DNA of 64,000 nt from Jeongeupia chitinilytica (GTDB lineage: Bacteria > Pseudomonadota > Gammaproteobacteria > Burkholderiales > Chitinibacteraceae): the NCBI RefSeq assembly GCF_014652315.1, contig NZ_BMYO01000004.1:1-64000 (forward strand). The letters are read 5' to 3'. How positions within the stretch are numbered: the stretch's first letter is position 1; every line of letters starts with the position of its first letter. Below, one piece after another: positions 1-8,986 of this stretch. The notes beneath the pieces were generated by a model. The model had not been told where the DNA came from, did no database searches, and was given only the letters and a program-made list of their open reading frames with translations. A program made the translations under genes and the position numbers.

Positions 1-416
1 GTGCCCTTGACCGCGTTGACTTCGAGCTGGATCTCGCCGTCGCCGAGCAGCAGGATCGCGCCCGGTTCGACATCGTTGGGCAGCTCCTTGTAGTCGAGGC
101 CGACGCGTTCGGCATTGCCGAGTTCGCAGGCGGCGTCGAGGATGAAGGGGGTGCCCTTCTTCAGCTCGATCTTGTTTTTCTCGAACTTGCCGATGCGGAT
201 CTTCGGCCCCTGCAGGTCGGCGAGGACGGCAACGGCGACGCCGAGCTTGTCGGCGATGGCGCGGACGGTGTTGGCGCGGTCGGTGTGGTCCTGGGCGCTG
301 CCGTGGGAGAAGTTGAGTCGGACGGTGTTGACGCCGGCCCGGATCAGCTGTTCGAGGACGGCCGGGTCGGTCGAGGCGGGGCCGAGGGTGGCGACGATCT
401 TGGTACCGCGGGGCAT
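1..416 (-). CDS. pyk: Pyruvate kinase, N-terminal part (cut by window edge)
   Basis: Pyruvate kinase makes pyruvate and ATP from phosphoenolpyruvate and ADP, the last step of glycolysis, in the cytoplasm. Reading down from the ATG at 416 gives MPRGTKIVATLGPAS, the conserved N-terminus of the family, followed by a segment with RLNFSHGS and then LADLQGPKIRIGKF, the conserved early barrel motifs (substrate and metal binding). About 138 residues are visible of a normal 470-480; the rest lies before base 1. An AGGAG ribosome-binding site sits about 6 bases before the start. The next gene on the left is not visible. Assignment is secure; which pyruvate kinase isozyme it is cannot be told. Confidence 0.93.
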   Translation of the reverse strand, partial: MPRGTKIVATLGPASTDPAVLEQLIRAGVNTVRLNFSHGSAQDHTDRANTVRAIADKLGVAVAVLADLQGPKIRIGKFEKNKIELKKGTPFILDAACELGNAERVGLDYKELPNDVEPGAILLLGDGEIQLEVNAVKG

Positions 417-540
417 GACATTCTCCTGTGTCGGAATCGCTGCCGGCCATCGGGGGCCGGCCTGACCGACATTGTCGTCAGGCGGCTCCGACAAGTAAAT
501 CGTCTATTGCCGGCAATCCGGCACAACCCGCGCCGGACGG

Positions 541-1128
541 TCAGGTTTCCAGCAGCGTGTGCAGCGTGCTGCGCAGGACCGCGATGGTGGCGTCGTCCAC
601 GGCCTTCGGATGGCGGATCCGCCGCAGCATCAGCCCTTCGAACAGCGCGATGATGATTTCGGTCCGCGCCTCGAGGTCGGCCAGCGGCGGCAGGCCGCGC
701 CGTGCCCGGCCCGATGCGATCGTTTCGGCCAGCCGCGTCCGGGCCCTTCTGTCCCCTTCGTGTACCGTCACCGCGACCTTGGGATTGCGCGAGGCTTCGG
801 CAAGGATTTCGACCTGCAGGGCTTCGTCACTGCACGGCGACTCTTCCATTTCGTTGCCCGCCTCGCGGATCAGGGCCTGCAGGATGTCTTCTTCGTCGTG
901 CAGCGAGTCGAGCAGCGCAAGGATCTCGGCGACGTCGCGCTCGACGATCGCCGCGATGATCGCTTCCTTGTTCTCGAAATAGTGATAGATGTGGCCCACG
1001 CTCATGCCGGCGGCCCTGGCCAGCTCGGCCATGCTCGCGCCATGGAACCCCCGCTGGCGGAAGCACGTCGCTGCGGCGTCGAGCACCTGGTTGCAGCGTG
1101 CCTCGCCCCGGTCCTGTTCAGTTGTCAT
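541..1128 (-). CDS. TetR/AcrR-family repressor of the adjacent RND efflux operon
   Basis: A 195-residue TetR-family regulator. Residues about 10-60 form the helix-turn-helix domain (AACFRQRGFHGASMAELARAAG, then the recognition part GMSVGHIYHYFENKEAI); the rest is a helical ligand-binding domain. It is transcribed away from the efflux operon that starts at 1360, the usual layout for an AcrR/MexR-type local repressor, and a 20-bp perfect palindrome lies between them at 1223-1242. Family knowledge: such proteins leave DNA when they bind a pump substrate. That it represses the operon and itself is inferred from position and operator. The ligand is unknown. Confidence 0.9.
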   Translation of the reverse strand: MTTEQDRGEARCNQVLDAAATCFRQRGFHGASMAELARAAGMSVGHIYHYFENKEAIIAAIVERDVAEILALLDSLHDEEDILQALIREAGNEMEESPCSDEALQVEILAEASRNPKVAVTVHEGDRRARTRLAETIASGRARRGLPPLADLEARTEIIIALFEGLMLRRIRHPKAVDDATIAVLRSTLHTLLET

Positions 1129-1186
1129 GCGAATCCTCGTTCAAACCTGTCGCCATTCGTCCGTCATATCTTGTCGGCTCAGGCAC

Positions 1187-1216
1187 TTGCCATATGATTG
1201 CCGTTTTAATTAGAAT
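1187..1216 (+). promoter_or_regulatory. Candidate sigma-70 promoter of the RND efflux operon
   Basis: TTGCCA at 1187-1192 and TAGAAT at 1211-1216 are separated by 18 bases and resemble -35 and -10 elements. The -10 hexamer is also the start of the first operator half-site, so repressor binding would block RNA polymerase. The predicted start is near 1223, inside the palindrome. This is read from sequence only. Confidence 0.5.
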
Positions 1217-1258
1217 GATCGCTCTAGAATGATCATTCTAGATTGAACATTCATTCTA
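1211..1258. promoter_or_regulatory. TetR operator cluster between repressor and efflux operon
   Basis: The core is the perfect 20-bp palindrome TCTAGAATGATCATTCTAGA at 1223-1242. The same half-site TAGAATGA recurs at 1211-1218, and its complement TCATTCTA ends at 1258 facing TAGATTGA at 1239-1246. Three overlapping dyads thus share half-sites. AATGA-N-TCATT dyads are typical of TetR-family operators. The cluster covers the presumed promoter, consistent with repression of both divergent genes. Confidence 0.75.
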
Positions 1259-1359
1259 TTGCGAACCTTTCTGTCTGGATAGTGTCTGCAAACACCTAGC
1301 CGCCGGGCGTACTGCCGGGCGGCCGCTTCCATTGAATCGACTCCCACGAAGAGGCCTCC

Positions 1360-2535
1360 ATGAAACTGACCCCGAGACGCGCGCTTGTCGCCGCCAGCCT
1401 GATCGCTGGCAGCCTGGCGCTGATCGGCTGCGGCGAACCCGATGCAGCCAACCATGCCGCGCAACCCGAACCGGTGGTCGGAATCGTCACGGTCGCCGGG
1501 CAGTCGCTGCCGATGACCACCGAGCTCGCCGGCCGGACGTCGTCCTATCAAGTATCGGATGTCCGTCCGCAGGTCGGCGGCATCATCCAGAAACGCCTGT
1601 TCACCGAAGGCAGCGACATCAAGGCCGGTCAGGTGCTGTACCAGATCGATCCGGCGACCTACCAGGCCGCGTACGACAGTGCCAAGGCGTCGCTCGCCAA
1701 GGCCGAAGCCAATGTGCTGAGCGCGAAGAACCGCGCCGACCGCTACGCCGATCTAGTCAAGATCAACGCCGTCAGCAAGCAGGACTATGACGACGCCTAC
1801 GCGACGCTGAAGCAGTCCGAAGCCGACGTCGCCGCCGGCCGCGCCGCGGTCGAGACCGCGCGCATCAACCTCGCGTACACCAAGGTCACCTCGCCGGTCG
1901 ACGGCCGCATCGGTCGCTCGTCGGTCACGCCGGGTGCACTGGTCACCGCCAACCAGGCCGAATCGCTGGCGACGGTGCAGACGCTCGACCCGATCTACGT
2001 CGACGTCACCCAGTCGAGCAACGAGCTGCTGCGCCTGCAGCGCGAACTCGCCAGCGGCAGCCTGAAGCGTGCCGGCAGCGACGCCGCCAAGGTCAGGCTC
2101 AAGCTCGACGACGGCAGCACCTACCCGCTCGAAGGCAAGCTCGAGTTCTCGGAAGTCAGCGTCGAGCAGAGCACCGGTACGGTCACGCTGCGCGCGGTGT
2201 TCCCGAACCCGAAGCACCAGCTGCTGCCGGGCATGTACGTGCGCGCGGTGATCGAGGAAGGCGTCAACGACAACGCCATCCTGGCACCGCAGCAGGCCGT
2301 CACCCGCGACGCGCGCGGCAACGCCACGGCGATGGTCGTCGGCAAGGACGACAAGGTCGAACCGCGCATGCTCAAGACCACCCGCACCGTCGGCGACAAC
2401 TGGCTGGTGACCGACGGGCTCAAGAGCGGCGACAAGCTCATCATCGACGGACTGCAGAAAATCCACCCGGGCGCCAAGGTCAAGACCGTGGCCGCCAGCG
2501 GTGTGGCCAGCGCCCCCGTCGTCGCAGCCAAGTAA
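1360..2535 (+). CDS. RND efflux periplasmic adaptor lipoprotein (AcrA/MexA type)
   Basis: A 391-residue membrane-fusion protein that bridges the inner-membrane pump and the outer-membrane channel. The N-terminus has a lipoprotein signal peptide ending LIGC (lipidated Cys at residue 24). It continues with the lipoyl half-motifs around VRPQVGGIIQKRLFTEGSDIKAGQVLYQID, a coiled-coil hairpin rich in Lys/Ala/Glu at about 105-165, the second lipoyl half (TSPVDGRIGRSSVTPGALV) and the beta-barrel and membrane-proximal domains. It is the first gene of a three-gene operon, 12 bases before the pump gene, under the divergent TetR repressor. The substrate range is not predictable. Confidence 0.94.
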   Translation: MKLTPRRALVAASLIAGSLALIGCGEPDAANHAAQPEPVVGIVTVAGQSLPMTTELAGRTSSYQVSDVRPQVGGIIQKRLFTEGSDIKAGQVLYQIDPATYQAAYDSAKASLAKAEANVLSAKNRADRYADLVKINAVSKQDYDDAYATLKQSEADVAAGRAAVETARINLAYTKVTSPVDGRIGRSSVTPGALVTANQAESLATVQTLDPIYVDVTQSSNELLRLQRELASGSLKRAGSDAAKVRLKLDDGSTYPLEGKLEFSEVSVEQSTGTVTLRAVFPNPKHQLLPGMYVRAVIEEGVNDNAILAPQQAVTRDARGNATAMVVGKDDKVEPRMLKTTRTVGDNWLVTDGLKSGDKLIIDGLQKIHPGAKVKTVAASGVASAPVVAAK

Positions 2536-2547
2536 GGGGATCCATTC

Positions 2548-5500
2548 ATGGCTCGTTTTTTCATTGATCGGCCGATCTTCGCCTGGGTCGTCGCGATCAT
2601 CATCATGCTCGCCGGCCTGCTGGCGATCCGCACGCTGCCGGTCGCCCAGTACCCGAGCATCGCGCCGCCGACGGTCGCGATCAATGCGACCTACCCGGGC
2701 GCATCGGCCAAGACGCTCGAAGACACCGTCACCCAGGTGATCGAGCAGAACATGAAGGGGCTCGACGGCCTGATGTACATGTCGGCGACCAGCGAGTCGA
2801 CCGGTGCGGTCGCGATCACGCTGACCTTCGAGGCCGGCACCAACCCGGACATCGCCCAGGTGCAGGTGCAGAACAAGCTGCAGCTGGCGACGCCGCTGCT
2901 GCCCGAAGCCGTACAGCGCCAGGGCATCTCGGTGTCGAAGTCGTCGTCGAGCTTCCTGATGGTGCTCGGCTTCGTCTCGACCGACGGCAGCATGAGCGAC
3001 ATCGACCTCTCGGACTACGTCGCCGCCAACGTGCAGGACCCGCTGAGCCGCGTCAACGGCGTCGGCAACATCCAGCTGTTCGGCTCGCAGTACGCGATGC
3101 GGATCTGGCTCGACCCGAGCAAGCTCAACAACTACAAGATGACGCCGAGCGACGTCGCGCAGGCCATCCGCGCGCAGAACGTCCAGGTGTCGGCCGGTCA
3201 GCTCGGCGGCACGCCGTCGGTGTCGGGCCAGCGCCTGAACGCCACGGTGTCGGCACAGACGATGCTGCAGACACCGGAACAGTTCGGCGCGATCCAGCTG
3301 CGCATCAACGGCGACGGCTCGACCGTCTACCTGCGCGACGTTGCGCGGGTCGAACTGGGCGCCCAGAGCTACGACAGCGTGGCGCGCTTCAACGGCAAGC
3401 CGGCCGCCGGTATCGGCATCCAGCTCGCCACCGGCGCCAACGCGCTGGAAACCCGGAGCGCCGTCGAGAAGAGCGTCGCCGAAATGGCCAAGTTCTTCCC
3501 GGCCGGCATGAAGGTCGTCTATCCGTACGACACCACGCCGTTCGTGAAGATCTCGATCCACGAAGTGGTCAAGACGCTGGCCGAAGCCATCGTGCTCGTC
3601 TTCCTGGTGATGTACCTGTTCCTGCAGAACTTCCGCGCGACGCTGATCCCGACGATCGCGGTGCCGGTGGTGCTGCTCGGCACCTTCGGCATCCTTGCGG
3701 CGTTCGGCTTCTCGATCAACACGCTGACGATGTTCGCGATGGTGCTGGCGATCGGCCTCCTGGTCGACGATGCGATCGTCGTGGTCGAGAACGTCGAGCG
3801 GGTGATGAGCGAGGAAGGCCTGTCGCCGAAGGAAGCGACCAAGAAATCCATGGGCCAGATCACCGGCGCACTGGTCGGCATCGCCATGGTGCTGTCGGCG
3901 GTGTTCATCCCGATGGCCTTCTTCGGCGGCTCGACCGGCGTCATCTACCGGCAGTTCTCGATCACCATCGTCTCGGCGATGGCGCTGTCGGTGCTCGTCG
4001 CGCTGGTGCTGACGCCGGCGCTGTGCGCGACCATGCTCAAGCAGATCGAGAAGGGTCACCACGCGTCCGACAAGGGCTTCTTCGGCTGGTTCAACAACAA
4101 GTTCGACGCGACCAACGCCCGCTATCAGGGCATGGTCGGCGGCATCCTGCGCCGCAGCGGCCGCTTCATGGTCATCTACGTGCTGATCGCCGCCGGCATG
4201 GCCGTGCTGTTCATGCGCCTGCCGACGTCGTTCCTGCCGGACGAGGACCAGGGCATCCTGTTCTCGCAGATCATGCTGCCGGCCGGCGCGACCCAGGAGC
4301 AGACGCTCGAGGTGATCAAGAAGGTCGAGAACCACTTCCTCGTCGACGAGAAGAAGAACGTCGAGTCGGTGTTCTCGGTCGCCGGCTTCAGCTTCGGCGG
4401 CAGCGGCCAGAACAACGGTATCGCCTTCATCAGCCTGAAGGACTGGGACCAGCGCAAGGCCGCCGACGATCACGTCAACGCGATCGCCGGCCGCGCCATG
4501 GGTGCGTTCTCGCAGATCCGCGAAGCCTTCGCGTTCGCCTTCGCGCCCCCCGCGGTGATCGAACTCGGCAACGCGACCGGTTTCGACTTCTTCCTGCAGG
4601 ACCGCGCCGGCGTCGGCCACGAAAAGCTGATCGAAGCACGCAACATGCTGCTTGGCATGGCGGCCAAGGACCCGGCCCTGGTCGGCGTCCGTCCGAACGG
4701 CCAGGAAGACAATCCGCAGCTGCAGCTCGACATCGATCAGGAAAAGGCCGGTGCGCTCGGCGTCTCGATCGCCAGCATCAACGACACGATCTCGACCGCC
4801 TGGGGTTCGTCCTACGTCAACGACTTCCTCGACCGCGGCCGGATCAAGAAGGTCTACATGCAGGCCGAATCGTCGGCACGGATGCAGCCGGAAGACCTGA
4901 ACAAGTGGTACGTGCGCAATGCACAGGGCGAGATGGTGCCGTTCTCGGCCTTCGCCAGCGCGCACTGGGACTACGGTTCGCCGCGTCTCGAGCGCTACAA
5001 CGGCCTGTCGGCGGTGGAAATCCTCGGCCAGGCCGCGCCGGGCAAGAGCTCGGGCGAGGCGATGAAGGCGATCGAGGACATCGTCGCCAAGCTGCCGCCG
5101 GGCGTCGGCATCGAATGGACCGGCCAGTCGTACCAGGAACGGATGTCGGGCTCGCAGGCACCGGCGCTGTACGCGATCTCGCTGCTGATCGTGTTCCTGT
5201 GCCTTGCCGCGCTGTACGAAAGCTGGTCGATCCCGTTCTCGGTGATGCTGGTCGTGCCGCTGGGCGTGCTCGGCGCCGTGCTGGCCACGACGGTGCGCGG
5301 TCTGTCCAACGACGTGTACTTCCAGGTCGGCCTGCTGACGACGATCGGCCTCTCGGCAAAGAACGCGATCCTGATCGTCGAGTTCGCCAAGGAGCACATG
5401 GAAGCCGGCGCCGGCATGATCGACGCGACGCTGACCGCGGTGCGCGAACGGCTGCGTCCGATCCTGATGACCTCGCTGGCGTTCGCGCTCGGCGTGCTGC

Positions 5501-5706
5501 CGATGGCGCTGAACTCCGGCGCCGGCTCGGGCGCGCAGAACGCGATCGGTACCGGCGTGCTCGGCGGCATGCTGTCGGCGACGCTGCTGGCGATCTTCTT
5601 CGTGCCGCTGTTCTTCGTCGTGGTGCACAAGATCTTCGACCGCTTCACCAAGCCCAAGGCGCACGCCGCCCCCGCCCAACTCGAGGAGCGCCAACAAGAT
5701 GCGTAA
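2548..5706 (+). CDS. RND multidrug efflux pump, HAE1 family (AcrB/MexB type)
   Basis: A 1052-residue proton-driven inner-membrane exporter, full length for the HAE1 family. It opens with MARFFIDRPIFAWVVAI, the usual first transmembrane helix. The proton-relay aspartates are Asp407-Asp408 in GLLVDDAIVVVEN (TM4), matching AcrB numbering, and the relay lysine is Lys938 in GLSAKNAILIVEFAKE (TM10). Two large periplasmic loops follow TM1 and TM7. The stop codon overlaps the start of the channel gene by 8 bases, so the two are translationally coupled. With the adaptor and channel it forms a self-contained tripartite system for hydrophobic or amphiphilic drugs. Confidence 0.97.
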   Translation: MARFFIDRPIFAWVVAIIIMLAGLLAIRTLPVAQYPSIAPPTVAINATYPGASAKTLEDTVTQVIEQNMKGLDGLMYMSATSESTGAVAITLTFEAGTNPDIAQVQVQNKLQLATPLLPEAVQRQGISVSKSSSSFLMVLGFVSTDGSMSDIDLSDYVAANVQDPLSRVNGVGNIQLFGSQYAMRIWLDPSKLNNYKMTPSDVAQAIRAQNVQVSAGQLGGTPSVSGQRLNATVSAQTMLQTPEQFGAIQLRINGDGSTVYLRDVARVELGAQSYDSVARFNGKPAAGIGIQLATGANALETRSAVEKSVAEMAKFFPAGMKVVYPYDTTPFVKISIHEVVKTLAEAIVLVFLVMYLFLQNFRATLIPTIAVPVVLLGTFGILAAFGFSINTLTMFAMVLAIGLLVDDAIVVVENVERVMSEEGLSPKEATKKSMGQITGALVGIAMVLSAVFIPMAFFGGSTGVIYRQFSITIVSAMALSVLVALVLTPALCATMLKQIEKGHHASDKGFFGWFNNKFDATNARYQGMVGGILRRSGRFMVIYVLIAAGMAVLFMRLPTSFLPDEDQGILFSQIMLPAGATQEQTLEVIKKVENHFLVDEKKNVESVFSVAGFSFGGSGQNNGIAFISLKDWDQRKAADDHVNAIAGRAMGAFSQIREAFAFAFAPPAVIELGNATGFDFFLQDRAGVGHEKLIEARNMLLGMAAKDPALVGVRPNGQEDNPQLQLDIDQEKAGALGVSIASINDTISTAWGSSYVNDFLDRGRIKKVYMQAESSARMQPEDLNKWYVRNAQGEMVPFSAFASAHWDYGSPRLERYNGLSAVEILGQAAPGKSSGEAMKAIEDIVAKLPPGVGIEWTGQSYQERMSGSQAPALYAISLLIVFLCLAALYESWSIPFSVMLVVPLGVLGAVLATTVRGLSNDVYFQVGLLTTIGLSAKNAILIVEFAKEHMEAGAGMIDATLTAVRERLRPILMTSLAFALGVLPMALNSGAGSGAQNAIGTGVLGGMLSATLLAIFFVPLFFVVVHKIFDRFTKPKAHAAPAQLEERQQDA

Positions 5707-7165
5707 CACCCTCCTGAGCCTGGCCCTGTCCAGTGCTTTCCTTGCCGGTTGCACCTCGATGGCGCCGAATTACCAGCGCCCGGCCGCACCGGTCGAGGCC
5801 TCGTGGCCGCAGGGCGCGGCCTACCCGGCCGCGCCCGCCGACGGCCGCCAGTTCGCCGAGACCGCGTGGCGCGACTACTTCAGCGATCCGAAGCTGCAGC
5901 AGGTCATCTCGCTGGCGCTGGCCAACAACCGCGACCTGCGGGTGGCGGCGCTGAACATCGAGAAGGCCCGCGCCCAGTACCAGATCAGCCGTGCCGACCT
6001 GTTCCCGTCGATCCGCGCCAGCGGCAGCGGGACCGGCCAGCGCACGCCGGGCAGCCTGTCCGGTACCGGCAGTCCGGAAATCAGCCACCAGTACAGTGCC
6101 GGCCTCGGCTTCGCCTCGTACGAAATCGACCTGTTCGGCCGCGTCCAGAGCCTCAAGGACGCCGCGCTCGAGCAGTTCTTCGCCACCGAAGAAGCCCGTC
6201 GCAGCGCCCAGATCAGCCTGATTGCCGAAGTCGCCAGCGCCTATCTGACGCTGGCGGCCGACAACGACCGGCTGCGGCTGGCGCAGGACACGCTGAAGAG
6301 CCAGCGCGAATCGTTCGAGCTGACCAGGAAGCGCTTCGATCTCGGCGTCGCGTCCGAACTCGACGTGCGCCAGGCGCAGACCAGCGTCGAATCGGCGCGT
6401 GTCGACGTCGCCAAGTTCACCGGCCTGATCGCGCAGGACGGCAACGCGCTGACCCTGCTGCTCGGCACGCGCCTGCCGGCCGAGCTGCAGCCGTCGGCGT
6501 CGGTCGACTCGGTCACCGCGCTGCGCGACGTGCCGGGCGGCCTGCCGTCCGACGTGCTGCTGTCCCGCCCGGACATCGTCCAGGCCGAACACCAGCTCAA
6601 GTCGGCCAATGCCAACATCGGCGCGGCGCGCGCGGCGTTCTTCCCGAGCATCACGCTGACCGCCAGCGCCGGCAGCGCCAGCGCCAGCCTCGGCGACCTG
6701 TTCAAGGCCGGCTCGGGCGCGTGGAGCTTCATGCCGCAGATCAGCATCCCGATCTTCGAAGGTGGCCGCAACATCGCCAACCTCGACGCGGCCAAGGCCG
6801 ACGAGAAGATCGCCGTCGCGCAGTACGAGAAGTCGATCCAGAGCGCGTTCCGCGAAGTCTCGGACGCGCTGGCCGACCGCGGCACGCTCGACGAACAGGT
6901 CAGCGCACAGCAGGCGCTGGTCGATGCCTCGGCGAAGAGCTACACGCTGTCGCAGGCGCGCTACGGCAAGGGCGTCGACAGCTACCTGAACGTGCTCGAC
7001 TCGCAGCGCTCGCTGTACAGCGCGCAACAGGGGCTGATCTCGATCCGCCTGTCGCGTCAGGCCAACCTCGTCACGCTGTACAAGGTGTTCGGCGGCGGCG
7101 GTCAGGAAGAGGCCGCCGCAACGGCAGCCACGACCGGCACCGCAGCGAAGGCCGGCGCAGCGTAA
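5699..7165 (+). CDS. RND efflux outer-membrane channel lipoprotein (OprM/NodT family)
   Basis: A 488-residue outer-membrane factor. The signal peptide ends FLAGC (lipidated Cys18) and is followed by the family-typical MAPNYQRPAAPV. Two repeated alpha-barrel halves are visible, each with long helices (for example YQISRADLFPSIRASGSG and ANIGAARAAFFPSITLTASAG), which pair in the trimeric TolC-like tunnel. The ATG overlaps the pump stop by 8 bases. An Ala/Thr-rich tail ends the protein. It is the last gene of the operon and is followed by a terminator at 7198-7230. Confidence 0.95.
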   Translation: MRNTLLSLALSSAFLAGCTSMAPNYQRPAAPVEASWPQGAAYPAAPADGRQFAETAWRDYFSDPKLQQVISLALANNRDLRVAALNIEKARAQYQISRADLFPSIRASGSGTGQRTPGSLSGTGSPEISHQYSAGLGFASYEIDLFGRVQSLKDAALEQFFATEEARRSAQISLIAEVASAYLTLAADNDRLRLAQDTLKSQRESFELTRKRFDLGVASELDVRQAQTSVESARVDVAKFTGLIAQDGNALTLLLGTRLPAELQPSASVDSVTALRDVPGGLPSDVLLSRPDIVQAEHQLKSANANIGAARAAFFPSITLTASAGSASASLGDLFKAGSGAWSFMPQISIPIFEGGRNIANLDAAKADEKIAVAQYEKSIQSAFREVSDALADRGTLDEQVSAQQALVDASAKSYTLSQARYGKGVDSYLNVLDSQRSLYSAQQGLISIRLSRQANLVTLYKVFGGGGQEEAAATAATTGTAAKAGAA

Positions 7166-7197
7166 GCCGCCGCATCGCACGCAGCTGCACCGCAGCC

Positions 7198-7230
7198 AAG
7201 CCGTCGTCACCGAGTGACGGCGGCTTTTTT
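7198..7230 (+). terminator. Rho-independent terminator after the efflux operon
   Basis: AGCCGTCGTCAC pairs with TGACGGCGGCT around a short loop and is followed by six T residues. It lies just after the channel gene and just before the 3' end of the opposing LysR gene. Confidence 0.85.
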
Positions 7231-7242
7231 CATTTCAGCCGC

Positions 7243-8178
7243 TCACGCTGCCGCAGCGCCCTGCCCCAGATGGTCGATCATCGCGTTGCGCAGCCAGCGC
7301 ACGCCCTCGTCCTCGCGGCTGCGCTCGTGCCAGTGCACGCGGATGTCGAAGGTCGGCAAGGGCAGCGGCGTCGGCACGATGTGGAAAACCTCGGGTGCGC
7401 GGAACGAACGCACCGCGACGGCCGGCATCGTCAGCAGGTAATCGCTGCGTGCCAATAGCGCCTCGACCGCCAGATAGTGCGGCATCGCCAGCCCGACACG
7501 TCGGTGGATGCCTTTCGAGCGCAGGATGCTGTCGACCAGCGCATGGCCGCTGCTTGACGAGTCGATCACCAGATGTTCGGCATCGGCAAAAGCCTTCAGG
7601 TCCAGCTTGCGCTGCGCCAGATGGTGCTGGCTGCGCATCAGCGTCACATACGGTTCGCGTCGCAGCACCCGCGTATGCACGCGGCCGCGGATCATCGGCA
7701 GCGAGCCGATCGCCAGATCGACCTCGCCGGCGCTCAGCGCGGTCTCGACGCCCTCCCACGGCAGGTTCCGGACCTGCAGCCGCGCCCCGGGCGCCTGCTG
7801 CGCCAGCAGGTCGCACAGGTCCGGCAGGAACACCAGCTGGCCGATGTCGGACATGTGCACGCGGAACACCCGCTCCGACTTGCCCGGATCGAAGCCCAGC
7901 GGCTGCGACAGCGCCAGTTTCAGCCCTTCGAGCAACGGCAGGATTTTCTGCCGCAGCGCCAGCGCGGTGTCGGTCGGCGCCACCCCGTGCCGGGTGCGCA
8001 CGAACAGCGGGTCGCCGACGGCCTCGCGCCAGCGCTGCACCATCAGCGACACCGCCGACTGGCTCAGATCCAGCCGCACGGCGACCTGGCTCAGGTTTTT
8101 CGACTCGCACACCATGCAGAAGGCGTTGAGTTCGGCGACGCTCCAGTTATAAGTAATGCCAATATCAGATAGCAGCAT
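7243..8178 (-). CDS. LysR-family transcriptional regulator
   Basis: A 311-residue LysR regulator. The N-terminal winged helix-turn-helix reads LNAFCMVCESKNLSQVAVRLDLSQSAVSLMVQRWRE, then GDPLFVRTRHGVAPTDTA, the conserved LysR signature; the rest is the periplasmic-binding-like effector domain. The open frame extends upstream to 8631, but that part would overlap the divergent SDR gene, so I chose the ATG at 8178. It has only a weak ribosome-binding site. The divergent layout with the SDR/aminotransferase operon and a 67-bp shared gap suggests it controls that operon. The inducer is unknown. Confidence 0.88.
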   Translation of the reverse strand: MLLSDIGITYNWSVAELNAFCMVCESKNLSQVAVRLDLSQSAVSLMVQRWREAVGDPLFVRTRHGVAPTDTALALRQKILPLLEGLKLALSQPLGFDPGKSERVFRVHMSDIGQLVFLPDLCDLLAQQAPGARLQVRNLPWEGVETALSAGEVDLAIGSLPMIRGRVHTRVLRREPYVTLMRSQHHLAQRKLDLKAFADAEHLVIDSSSSGHALVDSILRSKGIHRRVGLAMPHYLAVEALLARSDYLLTMPAVAVRSFRAPEVFHIVPTPLPLPTFDIRVHWHERSREDEGVRWLRNAMIDHLGQGAAAA

Positions 8179-8210
8179 GCAGCGCCCAATAACACGGTTT
8201 TGCCCCCTAT

Positions 8211-8240
8211 TATAATCCAGACCAATCAATGACTTAGGAG
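8211..8240 (+). promoter_or_regulatory. Candidate -10 element and strong ribosome-binding site of the SDR operon
   Basis: A perfect TATAAT lies at 8211-8216 without a clear -35 partner, which fits an activator-dependent (LysR-type) promoter. A consensus AGGAGG at about 8235-8240 sits 5 bases before the SDR start at 8246. Sequence reading only. Confidence 0.5.
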
Positions 8241-8245
8241 GCCCC

Positions 8246-8980
8246 ATGCAGGAACTCCCGCGTACCGCGCTGGTCTGCGGCGGCCTGTCCGGTCTGGGGC
8301 AAGGCGTAGCCGAGGCCTTGCGCCAGTCGGGCCATCGCGTCATCTGCACCAGCTCGCGCCCGGTCGCACCCGGGCGGCACGACGTCGTGCCGCTGGATCT
8401 GTACCGACCCGACTCGGTGATGGCCTGCCTGAGCGCACTGGCCGCCCTCGATGCCAGCCCCGACATCGTCGTGATCAACGGCCCGGGCCCGGCCAAGGGC
8501 ACGACCGCCGACCTGTCGGCACAGGACTGGACCGACGGCTTCCAGTCGCTGTGGGCCACGCCACTGGCGCTGCTGTCCGCGCTGCTGCCGGTGATGACCG
8601 AACGCGGCTGGGGCCGGGTGATCTGGGTCACCTCGGTCGCCGCCAGCCGCTACATGCCGGGCATGGCGATCTCGACCTCGCTGCGCGCCGGCCTGCACGG
8701 GCTGGTGACGACGCTGAGCGCCGAATACGCCGCCGCCGGCCTCACCGTCAACGCGCTGGCACCGGGTTATCACCGGACCGAAAGACTGACGCAGCTAGGG
8801 CTCGACGCCACGGTGCTGGCGCGGATCCCCGCCGGCCGACTCGGCGGCAGCGACGAATTCGGCCAGAGCGCGGCCTTTCTGGCGTCGGACGCCGCCGCCT
8901 ACGTCACCGGCCAGGTACTGGTCTGCGACGGCGGCTGGCAGCACGGCAGCGCAGCCACGATTTCCACCTTCAAGGAGTAA
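8246..8980 (+). CDS. SDR-family oxidoreductase with altered catalytic residues
   Basis: A 244-residue short-chain dehydrogenase fold. The NAD(P)-binding glycine motif is CGGLSGLGQG (residues 11-20) and the C-terminal region has VTGQVLVCDGGW, as in 3-oxoacyl-ACP-reductase-like SDRs. The catalytic Ser is probably Ser130 (VTSVAAS). The expected Tyr 13 residues later is Ser143 and the expected Lys at +17 is Arg147 (the stretch STSLR), so the YxxxK pair seems replaced. A subgroup of BKR-like SDRs with this kind of change is known; its reaction is not. First gene of an apparent operon with an aminotransferase and a DUF1330 gene. Confidence 0.85.
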   Translation: MQELPRTALVCGGLSGLGQGVAEALRQSGHRVICTSSRPVAPGRHDVVPLDLYRPDSVMACLSALAALDASPDIVVINGPGPAKGTTADLSAQDWTDGFQSLWATPLALLSALLPVMTERGWGRVIWVTSVAASRYMPGMAISTSLRAGLHGLVTTLSAEYAAAGLTVNALAPGYHRTERLTQLGLDATVLARIPAGRLGGSDEFGQSAAFLASDAAAYVTGQVLVCDGGWQHGSAATISTFKE

Positions 8981-8986
8981 GCCATC

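Noticed and set aside
1753..5754. A 1333-codon open frame on the minus strand across the RND operon
   Set aside because: It is the shadow of high-GC coding on the other strand: Arg/Asp/His-rich, no family match, and the real adaptor and pump genes fill the region.
8179..8631. N-terminal extension of the LysR regulator (start at 8631)
   Set aside because: It would overlap the divergent SDR gene and its promoter, and the extension has no family sequence; LysR proteins begin at the helix-turn-helix.
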